Origin: Burkholderia cepacia
GTDB taxonomy: Bacteria > Pseudomonadota > Gammaproteobacteria > Burkholderiales > Burkholderiaceae
Direction: 5' to 3'
Assembly (NCBI RefSeq): GCF_001039005.1
Contig: NZ_LDWR01000005.1
Span: 1 to 64,000 of the forward strand
DNA: 64,000 nucleotides
Part shown: positions 25,949-35,327 of the stretch, piece by piece
Numbering within the stretch: the stretch's first letter is position 1
How the letters are laid out: each line of letters starts with the position of its first letter
Notes under the pieces: model-generated
What the model was told of the DNA's origin: nothing
What the model saw: the letters and a program-made list of their open reading frames with translations, nothing else
The model's database searches: none
Program-made: the position numbers and the translations under genes

Positions 25949-27388
25949 ATGACTCACGGGATCCACGGCGAGAAGCGCTGGTATGCGCTGATCGTGCTCT
26001 GTCTCGGCGTGCTGATGATCGTGCTCGACAGCACGATCGTGAACGTGGCGCTGCCGTCGATCAGCACCGACCTCCATTTCACCGAAACGGCCCTCGTGTG
26101 GGTCGTCAACGCGTACCTGCTGACGTTCGGCGGCTGCCTGCTGCTCGGTGGCCGGCTCGGCGACCTGTACGGCCAGCGGCGCATGTTCCTCGCGGGCCTC
26201 GTCGTGTTCACGGTCGCGTCGCTCGCGTGCGGCCTCGCGCAATCGCAGACGATGCTGATCGCCGCACGCGCGGTGCAGGGGCTCGGCGGTGCGGTCGTGT
26301 CGGCCGTCTCGCTGTCGCTGATCATGAACCTCTTCACCGAGCCGGGCGAACGCGCCCGCGCGATGGGCGTCTACGGCTTCGTCTGCGCGGGCGGCGGCAG
26401 CATCGGCGTACTGCTCGGCGGGCTGCTGACGAGTTCGCTGTCGTGGCACTGGATCTTTCTCGTCAACCTGCCGATCGGCATCGCGGTCTATGCGATGTGT
26501 GTCGCGCTGCTGCCGCGCATGCGCGCGCCGGCCGCCGCCGCGCGGCTCGACGTCGCGGGCGCGATCACTGTGACCGCATCGCTGATGCTGGCGGTCTACG
26601 GGATCGTCGGCGGCAACGAAGCCGGCTGGTTGTCGACGCAAACCGTCGCGCTGCTCGGCGCGGCCATCGCGCTGCTCGTGCTGTTCGTCGCGATCGAGTC
26701 GCGCACCGCACATCCGCTGATGCCGCTCACGCTGTTCGCCGCGCGCAACGTCGCGCTCGCGAACGTGATCGCCGTGCTGTGGGCGGCCGCGATGTTCGCG
26801 TGGTTCTTCCTGTCCGCGCTCTACATGCAGCGCGTGCTCGGCTACGGGCCGCTGCAGGTCGGCCTCGCGTTCCTGCCGGCGAACCTGATCATGGCCGCGT
26901 TCTCGCTCGGGCTGTCCGCGCGGATCGTGATGCGCTTCGGGATCCGCGGCCCGATCGCGGCCGGCCTGCTGGTCGCGGCCTGCGGCCTCGCGCTGTTCTC
27001 GCGCGCGCCGGTCGACGGCGGCTTCGTCTGGCACGTGCTGCCCGGCATGACGCTGCTTGGCATCGGCGCGGGCGTCGCGTTCAACCCGCTGCTGCTGGCC
27101 GCGATGAACGACGTCGATCCGGCCGATTCCGGGCTCGCGTCGGGGATCGTCAACACCGCGTTCATGATGGGCGGCGCGCTCGGCCTAGCCGTGCTCGCGA
27201 GCCTCGCGGCCGCCCGCACCGACGCGCTCGCGGCCGTGCAGGCCGCACCGCTCGCCGCACTGAACGGCGGCTACCACGCGGCGTTTGCATTCGGCGCGGC
27301 GTTCGCCGCCGTGGCCGCGCTGATCGGCCTCGCGCTGCGCATCCGGCGGCAAGACGCGGTCGAAGGCGTCGGCCCCGCGATGCATTGA
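25949..27388 (+). CDS. DHA2-family MFS multidrug efflux transporter (EmrB/QacA type)
   Basis: 479 residues, about 14 membrane helices. Motif A appears as GGRLGDLYGQRRMFLAGL, and the start IVLCLGVLMIVLDSTIVNVA with the acidic D in TM1 is diagnostic of the 14-TM DHA2 group. ALVWVVNAYLLTFGGCLLL is the usual TM2 region. Exports hydrophobic drugs in exchange for protons. The single start ATG at 25949 is preceded by AGAAGGCGGCAAG. No regulator is adjacent. Confidence 0.9.
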   Translation: MTHGIHGEKRWYALIVLCLGVLMIVLDSTIVNVALPSISTDLHFTETALVWVVNAYLLTFGGCLLLGGRLGDLYGQRRMFLAGLVVFTVASLACGLAQSQTMLIAARAVQGLGGAVVSAVSLSLIMNLFTEPGERARAMGVYGFVCAGGGSIGVLLGGLLTSSLSWHWIFLVNLPIGIAVYAMCVALLPRMRAPAAAARLDVAGAITVTASLMLAVYGIVGGNEAGWLSTQTVALLGAAIALLVLFVAIESRTAHPLMPLTLFAARNVALANVIAVLWAAAMFAWFFLSALYMQRVLGYGPLQVGLAFLPANLIMAAFSLGLSARIVMRFGIRGPIAAGLLVAACGLALFSRAPVDGGFVWHVLPGMTLLGIGAGVAFNPLLLAAMNDVDPADSGLASGIVNTAFMMGGALGLAVLASLAAARTDALAAVQAAPLAALNGGYHAAFAFGAAFAAVAALIGLALRIRRQDAVEGVGPAMH

Positions 27389-27389
27389 T

Positions 27390-27415
27390 CGGTGGCCGGC
27401 GGCGCCCGCCGCCGG
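27390..27415 (+). terminator. GC-rich hairpin after the DHA2 transporter gene
   Basis: A 10-bp stem GGCCGGCGGC/GCCGCCGGCC just past the stop codon, with no T run after it. It may be a weak or Rho-assisted terminator. Confidence 0.35.
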
Positions 27416-27682
27416 CCTCGAACCCGGGCGCGTATCATCGCGCCCTTTTTGGCATGAACCGGGCATCGCACGCACGCCCGGTTTGCGATGCCTTGCAGGC
27501 CGATCACCGTCAGCGCCCCCTCTTCCCGTCCGAACGCCCGTTTCACATTCGCCCGGACGCCCACCGCACGGGCCTTCCCGGCCGATTTTTAACGCAGTCG
27601 TACACCAACCCGCCACTTTTGCGACAATGGCGGACTTTGACCCACGCGCCGCCGCCGAACGCCGCATAACCGCCTGCTTCCG

Positions 27683-28471
27683 ATGTCGCTCCCCCATATC
27701 GATCTGCTGTACTCCCTGTCCGGTCTGTTCGTCGGCATCCTCGTCGGCCTGACGGGCGTCGGCGGCGGTTCGTTGATGACGCCGATCCTCGTGCTGCTGT
27801 TCGGCGTCCACCCCGCGACGGCGGTCGGCACCGACCTGCTGTACGCGGCCGCGACCAAGGCCACCGGCACGCTGGTCCACGGCCTGAAAGGGTCGATCGA
27901 CTGGCGCATCACGGGCCGGCTCGCGGCGGGCAGCGTGCCGGCCGCGGCGCTCACGCTGTGGTGGCTGCACACGCACGGGATGAACACGCCGGGCACCGCG
28001 CGGATGATCCAGCTCGTGCTCGGCGTCGCGCTGCTGCTCACGTCGCTCGCGCTGATCTTCCGGCCGCAGCTCACCGCGTTCGCCGCGCGCAACCCACTCG
28101 CGCCGAGCCCCGCGCGCACGCTGTGGTCGACCGTGCTGACGGGCGCCGTGCTCGGCGTGCTCGTGTCGATGACGTCGGTCGGCGCCGGCGCGATCGGCGT
28201 GACTGTGCTGTTGCTGCTGTATCCGGCGCTCGCGACGACCCGCATCGTCGGTTCCGACATCGCGCATGCGGTGCCGCTCACACTCGTCGCGGGCATGGGC
28301 CACTGGCTGCTCGGCTCGGTCGACTGGTCGATGCTGCTGTCGTTGCTGATCGGCTCGCTGCCCGGCATCGTGCTCGGCAGCCTGCTGTCGGCGCGCGCGC
28401 CCGAGCGGCTGCTGCGCAACCTGCTCGCCGCGACGCTCGTCGCGGTCGGTGTGCGGCTCGTGCTCGCGTAG
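27683..28471 (+). CDS. TSUP (TauE/SafE) family permease
   Basis: 262 residues, about eight membrane helices. The two halves carry the family motifs VGLTGVGGGSLMTPILVLLF and VSMTSVGAGAIGVTVLLLLY, together with HPATAVGTDLLYAAATK. Members move sulfite, taurine breakdown products or other organosulfur anions across the inner membrane. Substrate cannot be set from context, since neighbours are unrelated. Start ATG at 27683. Confidence 0.9.
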   Translation: MSLPHIDLLYSLSGLFVGILVGLTGVGGGSLMTPILVLLFGVHPATAVGTDLLYAAATKATGTLVHGLKGSIDWRITGRLAAGSVPAAALTLWWLHTHGMNTPGTARMIQLVLGVALLLTSLALIFRPQLTAFAARNPLAPSPARTLWSTVLTGAVLGVLVSMTSVGAGAIGVTVLLLLYPALATTRIVGSDIAHAVPLTLVAGMGHWLLGSVDWSMLLSLLIGSLPGIVLGSLLSARAPERLLRNLLAATLVAVGVRLVLA

Positions 28472-28592
28472 GCGGTCCGGCACGACGGCCTGCGCCCGTC
28501 GTGCATCGACACACTCCCGTCGCCAACGAAAAGCACCGTCCCTGTTGGCGAACAGCCTTCACCTCATGTCTTGATGGACTCCCGGGCGGGTC

Positions 28593-29030
28593 TCACGGCG
28601 TACCTGTCAGCGCATGCGCAACGGGCAGGTATTTGGCGAGGATGCCCAGCATGGTAGCGGCCTCTGCCTTCGACACCGGGGGAAATGGGGAAACGTACGA
28701 CGTGCCGTTGCGGCGCTCGTGTGCCTTCGTGATGAACGCAAATTCCTGAGGATTCACACCCAGCGAAGTAGACACGCGCTGGATGGCCAGGTTACGGCCG
28801 GCATCCTTGGTTCGCACCTCATGGAACTCCAGGATCGCCTGTACAACCTGAAAATAGCCTTCGTAGGCCAACGTAAACACCTGCAGATGCCGGGCGGGAT
28901 CCAGTTCATCGGCGGTGGCCTTGTAGTCCGCGGCATTACGCAGGAAGCCCGCGATTGCTCCGGGCGTCGGTGCAACCGGATCGAAGGCTTTCGTCCTGAT
29001 GAGGTTTTCGTATTCAGCTGGGCGCGGCAT
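28593..29030 (-). CDS. HEPN-domain protein, putative toxin of an MNT/HEPN pair
   Basis: 145 residues, all-helical in character, from the ATG at 29030, which overlaps the stop of the nucleotidyltransferase gene by one base (ATGA-type coupling). The segment FITKAHERRNGTSYV fits the HEPN active-site region, but the usual R-x(4-6)-H is replaced by R-N-x(3)-Y, as in one HEPN subgroup. HEPN toxins are RNases that are held inactive, or AMPylated, by the partner MNT protein. Position directly downstream of the MNT gene supports the pairing. Confidence 0.68.
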   Translation of the reverse strand: MPRPAEYENLIRTKAFDPVAPTPGAIAGFLRNAADYKATADELDPARHLQVFTLAYEGYFQVVQAILEFHEVRTKDAGRNLAIQRVSTSLGVNPQEFAFITKAHERRNGTSYVSPFPPVSKAEAATMLGILAKYLPVAHALTGTP

Positions 29031-29620
29031 CACAGTATCCTCAGCATTGGGCCTTGGGCGATCTGGGCCATGACGGGGTCGGCGTCGACCAGCGCAGCCC
29101 ATTCCGCAGGCTCGTACAAAGAGAAGTTGACGGGTCGCAGCAGGCTTTGCTCGACCACGTGCAGGGCTTCAGATAGCTCGAGGAGCTGGACGTTCCCGAT
29201 GACGATCAGGTCGATGTCGCTACGGCCGCTGTCGGAACCCTTGGCCACCGAGCCGAACACGAACGCCGTGGTGATCTGCGCGGCAAACGGCGACAAGGCC
29301 TCCTTCAACGGCTCCGCGACGGCAAACGACTTGCGCGCGATGCTGACCAGTTCCGGATAAAGGATGAATTCCGTATTCGCGCGAATGCTCCTTTGTCTGC
29401 CTCGTCGGGCGTCTTCCATCAGTACGCCGACCTCGACCAGCCGATCCACCTGTTTTTGGGCGCTACCGCGCCCACTGTCTGCCAGGCGCAGCAGTTCCTG
29501 TAACGTAAAGCTGCGGTCAGGTTGCAGCAGCGTCGCACCCAGCACCCGCTGCATGCCCGGTGTGAAGAGAAAGTCCGCGAGACTCACATCAATCCTCAAT
29601 GCAGGGACAATTGTCCTCAT
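29030..29620 (-). CDS. MNT nucleotidyltransferase with N-terminal winged helix, putative antitoxin
   Basis: 196 residues. Residues about 12-80 form a winged helix-turn-helix (FTLQELLRLADSGRGSAQKQ, then VDRLVEVGVLMED), and residues 115-150 hold the minimal nucleotidyltransferase core FVFGSVAKGSDSGRSDIDL, with G123-S124 and catalytic D135/D137. MNT antitoxins can AMPylate the HEPN toxin, and the DNA-binding half should repress the operon. The ATG at 29620 lies inside a palindrome of the operator array, which fits autorepression. Confidence 0.82.
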   Translation of the reverse strand: MRTIVPALRIDVSLADFLFTPGMQRVLGATLLQPDRSFTLQELLRLADSGRGSAQKQVDRLVEVGVLMEDARRGRQRSIRANTEFILYPELVSIARKSFAVAEPLKEALSPFAAQITTAFVFGSVAKGSDSGRSDIDLIVIGNVQLLELSEALHVVEQSLLRPVNFSLYEPAEWAALVDADPVMAQIAQGPMLRIL

Positions 29621-29677
29621 TATGAGGATTTTTCATCAAATCCTCAATAGAGGGCTATTCATCCCTCTTTTGAGGAT
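29592..29677. promoter_or_regulatory. Operator array upstream of the MNT/HEPN operon
   Basis: The motif TCCTCA/TGAGGA occurs five times. TCCTCAT-T-ATGAGGA (29614-29628) covers the start codon. ATCCTCAA (29640-29647) pairs with TTGAGGAT (29670-29677), and inside it AGAGGG pairs with CCCTCT. A further TCCTCA lies at 29593-29598. Best read as binding sites for the winged helix of the MNT protein. Confidence 0.6.
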
Positions 29678-29711
29678 CACACATCGACGCGTCTACCTCC
29701 AGACACGACGA

Positions 29712-29740
29712 TGCCCCGAGAGTCCGTGACTCACGGGGCA
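29712..29740. terminator. Hairpin between the toxin-antitoxin operon and the S10 peptidase gene
   Basis: Stem TGCCCCG/CGGGGCA plus inner AGTC/GACT around a CGT loop. There is no T run, so its role in termination is uncertain. Confidence 0.3.
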
Positions 29741-29820
29741 CCCTGGAGAATGACGGCACCGCCATCGACACACGCCACGTGAAGAACCGAGGCGCGTGAC
29801 GAGGCGGTGTCCCACATGTC

Positions 29821-29848
29821 GCTTCGGGCGGCGCGAGCCGCCCGAAGC
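29821..29848 (-). terminator. Perfect 12-bp hairpin after the S10 peptidase gene
   Basis: GCTTCGGGCGGC-GCGA-GCCGCCCGAAGC immediately past the stop at 29851. Very stable but without a T run; it may protect the 3' end or terminate weakly. Confidence 0.4.
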
Positions 29849-29850
29849 GC

Positions 29851-31689
29851 TTACTGCCCCTGCTGCTGCAGTTTCTGCTGCTTGAGCTGCTGCGTGCGCG
29901 CCTGCAGCTTCAGCACGCGCTGCAGTGCGGTGCGGTTCGCGAGGATGCCATCGTAGAAGTTGGCGAGATCGCTCTTCAGCGCGGTCCGCGACGCGTCGTT
30001 CAGGTAGATCATGTGGCCCGACGGGTAGTTCTTGATCGTCAGGTTCTGCGCCTTGATCGTCGGATCGAGCGGCATCTGCGCGAGCGTCAGCTCCGTCTGG
30101 TGGAACGGCGTGACCGCATCGAAATAGCCGTTCGCCGACAGCACCTTCAGGTCCGGGTTCACGCTCATCGTCGACGCCAGGTCGCCGGCCGTGTACAGCG
30201 TATTGCCGCCACCCTTGTTCGCGCCGGTCGGGTCCGTGTGGCTGAAGTTCCAGTTGTTGAAGACCTGGTCGTTCAGGTCCACGAACGACGACGTCGACGT
30301 GTACTTGAGGTCGGTGTTGATGTAGCTGTTCCACAGCACCGTGTACGCGCCGCCGACGTTCGTGATCGACGGATCGTTGCTGCCCGAGTTCGGCAGGATG
30401 TACGGCGCGATGCCCTTGCCCGTGAAGTTCGCGCGACCGTCGTACTGGCCGATCTGCGTGCCCGGCACGAGCGTCAGGAAGAACGTGTACGGCGGGTTGT
30501 CGTCCGACGACGGCACGTTGCCGAGCGCGGCCGGGTTGCCGAACGTCTGGATCAGCGACGTCGGGTCCGTGCCGATGTACGAGCCCATCTGCTGCGCGGT
30601 CTGCAGGTTCAGGTTCAGACGCACGTTCACGAAGCCGCCGTCCTGCGGGTTCGGCTTCTGCACCAGCGGCGAGAGCGTGTTGTCCGCGTAGTTGCGGGCC
30701 TGGACCATGTACGCGTCGAGATCGGTCGGCGTCGGGTTGAGCGTCGTCTTCTTCCAGTAGAACGCGTCGGCCGCGAGCGTCGGGAAGATGCCCGGCGCGG
30801 ACAGCGCGTTCGCGTAGTCGAGAATCGACGACTGCAGCGTGATCCCGTTCAGGTCGATGCCGTCCTCATGCAGCACCCACGACACGACCGCGCTGCGGGC
30901 GGTGCCGTACGACTCCCCGTACAGGAACTTCGGCGAATTCCAGCGCGAGTACTTGGTCAGGTAGCGCTGAATGAAGCGGTCGATCGAACGCGCGTCCTGG
31001 TCGGTGCCCCAGAAGTCCTTGTTCTTCGCCGGGGCGATCGCCGCCGAATAACCGGTGCCGACCGGGTTGATGAACACCACGTCGGTGCGGTCGAGCAGGC
31101 TGTCCGGGTTGTCGAGCAGCTTGTACGGCGCGGGCGGCGTGAAGTTCGGGAACGACGACTGCAGGCGCTTCGGCCCGTACGAGCCGAGCAGCAGGTAGAC
31201 CGACGACGAGCCGGGGCCGCCGTTGTAGAAGAACGTGACCGGGCGCGGCTTCGACGGGTCCGGATTGTCCTGCGTGTACGCGACGTAGAACATCTTCGCA
31301 TTCGGCGCCGACGTGGTCGGGTCGATCGTCGTCAGGTGGCCCGTGGTGGCCGTGTACTTGATCGTCTTGCCGCCGATCGTGACCTGGCGGTGCACGACCG
31401 CGGCGCCTTCCGTCGAATCCGTGACCGCGTCGTTCGGCCCGGTGCCGTACACGTCGGTGTCGACGAACGGCTGGTCGGCCGGGGTGGCGGCCGTGGCGTC
31501 GGTGCTGGCCGACGTGCTGCCGCCGGACGTCGTCGCGGCCGCGGCGGCGGCCGAAGCGGTCGGGCTCGGCCCGTCGTCGCCGCCGCACCCCGTGACGAGC
31601 AGCGCCGCGGCCGCGGCTGCGGCGAGCGGCAGGCTCAGTGTCGTTCCGAATAGCGCGAAACCGTCTTTCAAGGACTTCCGTGTCGTCAT
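29851..31689 (-). CDS. Serine carboxypeptidase-like lipoprotein (peptidase family S10)
   Basis: 612 residues. A long hydrophobic leader ends in the lipobox LLVTGC with Cys35, so the mature protein is lipidated; an Ala/Ser/Thr-rich linker of about 40 residues follows. The hydrolase domain has PVTFFYNGGPGSSSVYLLLG (oxyanion loop) and the nucleophile motif GESYG with S260; the C-terminal part contains the acid and histidine region around VTPFHQTEL and YPSGHMIY. These are the motifs of S10 carboxypeptidases, which trim C-terminal residues. It would act in the periplasm or on the outer membrane. The C-terminal 25 residues are Gln-rich. Confidence 0.87.
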   Translation of the reverse strand: MTTRKSLKDGFALFGTTLSLPLAAAAAAALLVTGCGGDDGPSPTASAAAAAATTSGGSTSASTDATAATPADQPFVDTDVYGTGPNDAVTDSTEGAAVVHRQVTIGGKTIKYTATTGHLTTIDPTTSAPNAKMFYVAYTQDNPDPSKPRPVTFFYNGGPGSSSVYLLLGSYGPKRLQSSFPNFTPPAPYKLLDNPDSLLDRTDVVFINPVGTGYSAAIAPAKNKDFWGTDQDARSIDRFIQRYLTKYSRWNSPKFLYGESYGTARSAVVSWVLHEDGIDLNGITLQSSILDYANALSAPGIFPTLAADAFYWKKTTLNPTPTDLDAYMVQARNYADNTLSPLVQKPNPQDGGFVNVRLNLNLQTAQQMGSYIGTDPTSLIQTFGNPAALGNVPSSDDNPPYTFFLTLVPGTQIGQYDGRANFTGKGIAPYILPNSGSNDPSITNVGGAYTVLWNSYINTDLKYTSTSSFVDLNDQVFNNWNFSHTDPTGANKGGGNTLYTAGDLASTMSVNPDLKVLSANGYFDAVTPFHQTELTLAQMPLDPTIKAQNLTIKNYPSGHMIYLNDASRTALKSDLANFYDGILANRTALQRVLKLQARTQQLKQQKLQQQGQ

Positions 31690-32302
31690 TATTGCCTCTC
31701 GAACAGAACGATAAATACCGCCGGCCGCAAAGGATCATTTGCGCCGGCGCTCCGCACCGGGAATGCATTCGTTATGCGACGCACTCCGAGTTTTTTACCG
31801 GATCAGCGAATACCGACCGGCATGATTTACCCCACCCATATTTTTTGCGACTGCACAATGAAATCAATTCCATTGCAAACGACAATTCAATAATCCGCAG
31901 CAATGCGAATTCATTCCACGTATTCGCATGCGCACAAAATCGACGGCAAAACCATACCCGGCAAAGCCCGCCCGACAAGGGCGCTTCGCTTCTGACAGAC
32001 GAACAATCCCCCTCGGCGAGATACCGATTAATCGCGCAGCAGCGACCAATCGCAACTCGAGCCGATTTAATAAAATCGAAAGGATCGATTAACCAAACGG
32101 AAAGGAATATTCTCGTATATGGAATTTATTAAATTAAGTGAAAATACCGGCGCATAATAGGTTCCTGATTAACCGCCGTAAAGTAATAATTTGTTACAGC
32201 GCTCGCCATTCGGATAAAAGGCGGCACGGGACCGATTCCACCCGGCCAAAAGAAAAAGCCGGACGACTGTCCGGCTTCGTGATGGCGGCGCGGCGGGTGC
32301 CG
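31690..32302. other. AT-rich intergenic region
   Basis: About 610 bases between two same-strand genes. It holds the promoter side of the S10 peptidase and, at 32246-32277, the terminator of the hydrolase gene. No coding sequence or other structure recognised. Confidence 0.5.
32246..32277 (-). terminator. Rho-independent terminator of the 3HB-oligomer hydrolase gene
   Basis: Stem AAGCCGGAC/GTCCGGCTT with a GACT loop (32256-32277), followed on the minus strand by TTTCTTTT. It lies 26 bases past the stop codon. Confidence 0.8.
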
Positions 32303-34393
32303 TCAGAGCGGCACGTCGATCGCGCCGGCGCCGGTCGTGATCGCGTTCGCGCCGGGCGCGGCCGAGATCGGCGGCAGGTTCGCGCCCGTCAGTGCGGGCG
32401 CGGCGCCCGGCGTGCCGCCGCGCGGCACCGTGCGGATCACCTGCGACGGCGGCAGCGGCGCGCCGTTCTTCAAGTGCCGCCACATCAGGTTGAGCGCCTG
32501 CAGGTTGTAGTAGTGGACGGGCACGAAGCGCGTGTCGAAGCCCGGGACCGGCAGGAACGCGTCGAAGTGCTGGCCGTTCGTCACCTCGTAGAACACGAGC
32601 TGGCTGCGCGCACCTTCGCTGATGCCGTTCTGCGCGACGTACGCGCGCGACGCGTGGTTCACGGGCACGAGCGCGTCGCTGCGGCCCTGCACGATGATCG
32701 CCGGCTTGCCCTGCAGGTTCGCGTTCACGCGCACCGCGTCGACGTTCGCCGGCATCCCGAGCATCCCGTTCGTCCACAGCTGGCGCAGGCACAGCGCGCC
32801 CGCGAAGCTCGCGTCGGGCGTCGCGAGCCGGTGGTCGACGCCCGCCCCCGTGTTGAACACGAGGTCGATGCCGGACGTCGGCGGCACACCGTTGCCGAGG
32901 CCGAATACGGCCGGCATCGGCGACGTGGCGGGCGGCGCGACCGCGCCCGTCGCCGGGTTCGTCGTGGCGAAGCTGAAATTGCACAGGTTGTCGGTGACGC
33001 GCGAGCGCGTGTACGCGTTCGCATAGGTGACCGCGATCGCCGGAATCGCCTGCGAATCCCACATCGGCGCCTGCAGCAGGTCGGAGTCGGCGAGATAGCC
33101 GGCCGCGTGCAGCTGCGCGAGTGCGTCGGCGGCCTGGCTCTGCGTATCGGCGCCCGACACGAGCCCGGCCGCGGCGAGCGTCGCGCAGCGCTGCGTGCGG
33201 ATCGACTGCGTGGTCGCGGCCGGCAGCGCGCTCAGGTACGGCGCGCCGGCGAGCGACGCCGACGCGGCCGCGCAGGGCTGCAACAGGTTCGCGAGCGTCG
33301 CGTAATCGGCCAGCGGCCGGCCGAACGACGGCACCGGCTGGCCGCCCGTGCGCACGATCGCGTTCGGCGCCATCCGCACGTTGATCTGCGGCTCGCCGAC
33401 CACGACCGCGGTGATCCACCCGCGGCTGTCCTGCTCGGCCGCCGCGAGCGACGCGCCGCCGCCGTTGCTGACGGACGCGGCAATCGTCGTGATGTCGCCC
33501 GCGCGATAGCGCACGCCGTGATGCGAGCCGTCGATCAGCGGTCCGAACTGCTCGTTGAGCGCCCAGTACGCGAACTCGACCGACTGCAGCGTCACGCGCC
33601 CCCAGTCCTGTTCGGGATTCTGCTGCGAATGCGCGTGCTTGAACGCATAGCGGTTCGGGAAACGGTTGTTGAACGCCGCGAGATCGCCGCTCGTCACGTT
33701 CGCGGTAAACAGGCTCGCGGTGCCGGCCAGCACCGCGTTGGCGAGCGTCCCGTCGATCAGCGTGACCGTGTCGGAACCGAGTTCGTGCGCGCCGTTGCCG
33801 CCGCCCTTGTCGTTGTAGGCCACCGCGCAGCCGCGCTTGAGCGCCCATTCGCCGGCCGCGGAGATCGCGCCGTACACGCCGCGCGAGCCCGACGACGTCG
33901 CGGTGACGATGCACGGTTGCGCGGGATCGAAGCTGGCGGGCACCTGCACGAGCAGCGTCACGTTCTTGCTGCCGCTGCCGTCGTCGGAGTACGCGAGATA
34001 TTCGGTGCCGGGGATCTTGCCTTCGCCGAGGGTGTCGTTGCCGTTCAGGTCGACGTTCGGCCCCCAGAAACGGCCGTAGCCGCCGTTCGCGCTCATGTCG
34101 ACGAGCGCGCGGTAGTTCGACCAGATCGCGAGACGGCGCAGCTCGGCGCTCGTCGGCCGGGATGCGTTCGCGAAGCCGGGCGCGGTCGCCGCGCCGAGGC
34201 CCGTCTTGCCGAGGCCGGCCGTCAGCAGATCGTCGCTCGCGCCGTCGTAGGCGGTCGTGCGCACGCTGCCGGACACGAAGCCGGGCAACCGGTTGCGCTC
34301 GCCCGAGTCGTCGCCGTTGCAGGCGCCGAGCATCGCGACAGCGGCCAGCGCCGCACCGAAAACCATCCGCCTGCCCCACCCGAGCCTCGTCAT
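32303..34393 (-). CDS. D-(-)-3-hydroxybutyrate oligomer hydrolase
   Basis: 696 residues from the ATG at 34393. The leader MTRLGWGRRMVFGAALAAVA ends in the lipobox MLGAC (Cys25), suggesting a lipoprotein. The segments TATSSGSRGVYGAISAAGEW and ALKRGCAVAYNDKGGGNGAH, followed by the long conserved core with IDGSHHGVRYRAGDITTIAA, match the 3-hydroxybutyrate oligomer hydrolase family, with SRGVYG as the probable nucleophile elbow. It releases 3-hydroxybutyrate monomers from oligomers made during polyhydroxybutyrate breakdown. Full family length. Stands alone with its own terminator. Confidence 0.92.
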   Translation of the reverse strand: MTRLGWGRRMVFGAALAAVAMLGACNGDDSGERNRLPGFVSGSVRTTAYDGASDDLLTAGLGKTGLGAATAPGFANASRPTSAELRRLAIWSNYRALVDMSANGGYGRFWGPNVDLNGNDTLGEGKIPGTEYLAYSDDGSGSKNVTLLVQVPASFDPAQPCIVTATSSGSRGVYGAISAAGEWALKRGCAVAYNDKGGGNGAHELGSDTVTLIDGTLANAVLAGTASLFTANVTSGDLAAFNNRFPNRYAFKHAHSQQNPEQDWGRVTLQSVEFAYWALNEQFGPLIDGSHHGVRYRAGDITTIAASVSNGGGASLAAAEQDSRGWITAVVVGEPQINVRMAPNAIVRTGGQPVPSFGRPLADYATLANLLQPCAAASASLAGAPYLSALPAATTQSIRTQRCATLAAAGLVSGADTQSQAADALAQLHAAGYLADSDLLQAPMWDSQAIPAIAVTYANAYTRSRVTDNLCNFSFATTNPATGAVAPPATSPMPAVFGLGNGVPPTSGIDLVFNTGAGVDHRLATPDASFAGALCLRQLWTNGMLGMPANVDAVRVNANLQGKPAIIVQGRSDALVPVNHASRAYVAQNGISEGARSQLVFYEVTNGQHFDAFLPVPGFDTRFVPVHYYNLQALNLMWRHLKNGAPLPPSQVIRTVPRGGTPGAAPALTGANLPPISAAPGANAITTGAGAIDVPL

Positions 34394-34463
34394 CGCCGCC
34401 CTCTCGATATCGTTATCGGTCCGCCGCCGCGTCGCGCGCGGTTCGCGGCCTCTGAAGCGCAAA

Positions 34464-34487
34464 CGGGCCCCGGCATGCCGGGGCCCG
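34464..34487 (-). terminator. Terminator hairpin of the BON-domain gene
   Basis: Perfect palindrome CGGGCCCCGG-CATG-CCGGGGCCCG followed on the minus strand by TTTG. It lies between the BON gene and the hydrolase gene. Confidence 0.6.
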
Positions 34488-34531
34488 CCTGAAAGCGGGC
34501 GCATGCAGCGCTCGCGCGCCGCCGCCCGGCG

Positions 34532-34897
34532 TTACTGCTGCTGGACCGTCAGCTTGTTCGAGACCGACGTCACGCCCGTTACGCCCTTGGCCGCGGCTTC
34601 GGCCTTGTCGATCTGGTCCTGGGCCGGCATCGTGCCTTCCAGCGTGATCGCGCCGCCCTTCGAGCGCACGACGAGGTTCGACACGTTCACGCCGCTTTCC
34701 TTCGAAATCGCCTTGCGCACCGTGTAGCCCAACTTGCGGTTCGCCTTCTTCGCGGTTTTCGCGGCGGCCTTCGGCGTGCTCGTCGCGGCCGCCGGTGCTT
34801 GCGTTGCCGCCGCATCGCTCGACTGCGCATACACGCTGCCCGACAGACAGGCCGCCACGGCGGCGACGCCCAACGCTCTCAACACGATCGACTTCAT
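34532..34897 (-). CDS. BON-domain periplasmic protein (OsmY-like)
   Basis: 121 residues from the ATG at 34897, with AAGGAGATAGC upstream. Signal peptide of 24 residues (LSGSVYA before QSSDA), an Ala/Lys-rich linker, then one BON domain at about residues 55-120: VRKAISKESGVNVSNLVVRS, KGGAITLEGTMPAQDQIDKA, and GVTGVTSVSNKLTVQ. BON proteins bind phospholipid or envelope components and are often induced by osmotic stress. Transcribed separately from the hydrolase downstream. Confidence 0.88.
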   Translation of the reverse strand: MKSIVLRALGVAAVAACLSGSVYAQSSDAAATQAPAAATSTPKAAAKTAKKANRKLGYTVRKAISKESGVNVSNLVVRSKGGAITLEGTMPAQDQIDKAEAAAKGVTGVTSVSNKLTVQQQ

Positions 34898-35327
34898 GCT
34901 ATCTCCTTGTAACTCCGGAACGGCCGTGCACAGTACGGCCGGATACCCCCAAAGACAGCCGGCCCGCGCGCGAACGGGCGGGACAGCCGGTGATTTCCAC
35001 GGCGATGCGAGAGAGGCGAGACGGGCCGGCAGCCGGCGCACGCGAGAGCGGGCCGGCCGGGCCGGGCAGCCGCCGGCCGGACGCGCCCGGTCTCATTGCG
35101 TGCCGGGTCGCGCGCGAATCGGGCGCGGCTGCGTCGCACAATGTAATCCAGCGCCCGCGGAAGCGCAAAGCTTTTGACGCGGCGGCCCCCGGCGCTGTCG
35201 CCGCGTAGCCGCGCCACGGCGCCCGACTCGCGCACGCGCGGCGAAACCGGGTACCATCGCCGCGAGAATGCGCATCGTCCACGACGACCGTCATCGATGC
35301 GTCACGCCAGCGTCATTCGCCGATCCC
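34898..35327. other. GC-rich divergent intergenic region
   Basis: Promoter side of both the BON gene (minus) and the TAXI-type protein gene (plus). Contains GCCGG-rich runs but no structure or coding frame I can defend. Confidence 0.4.
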
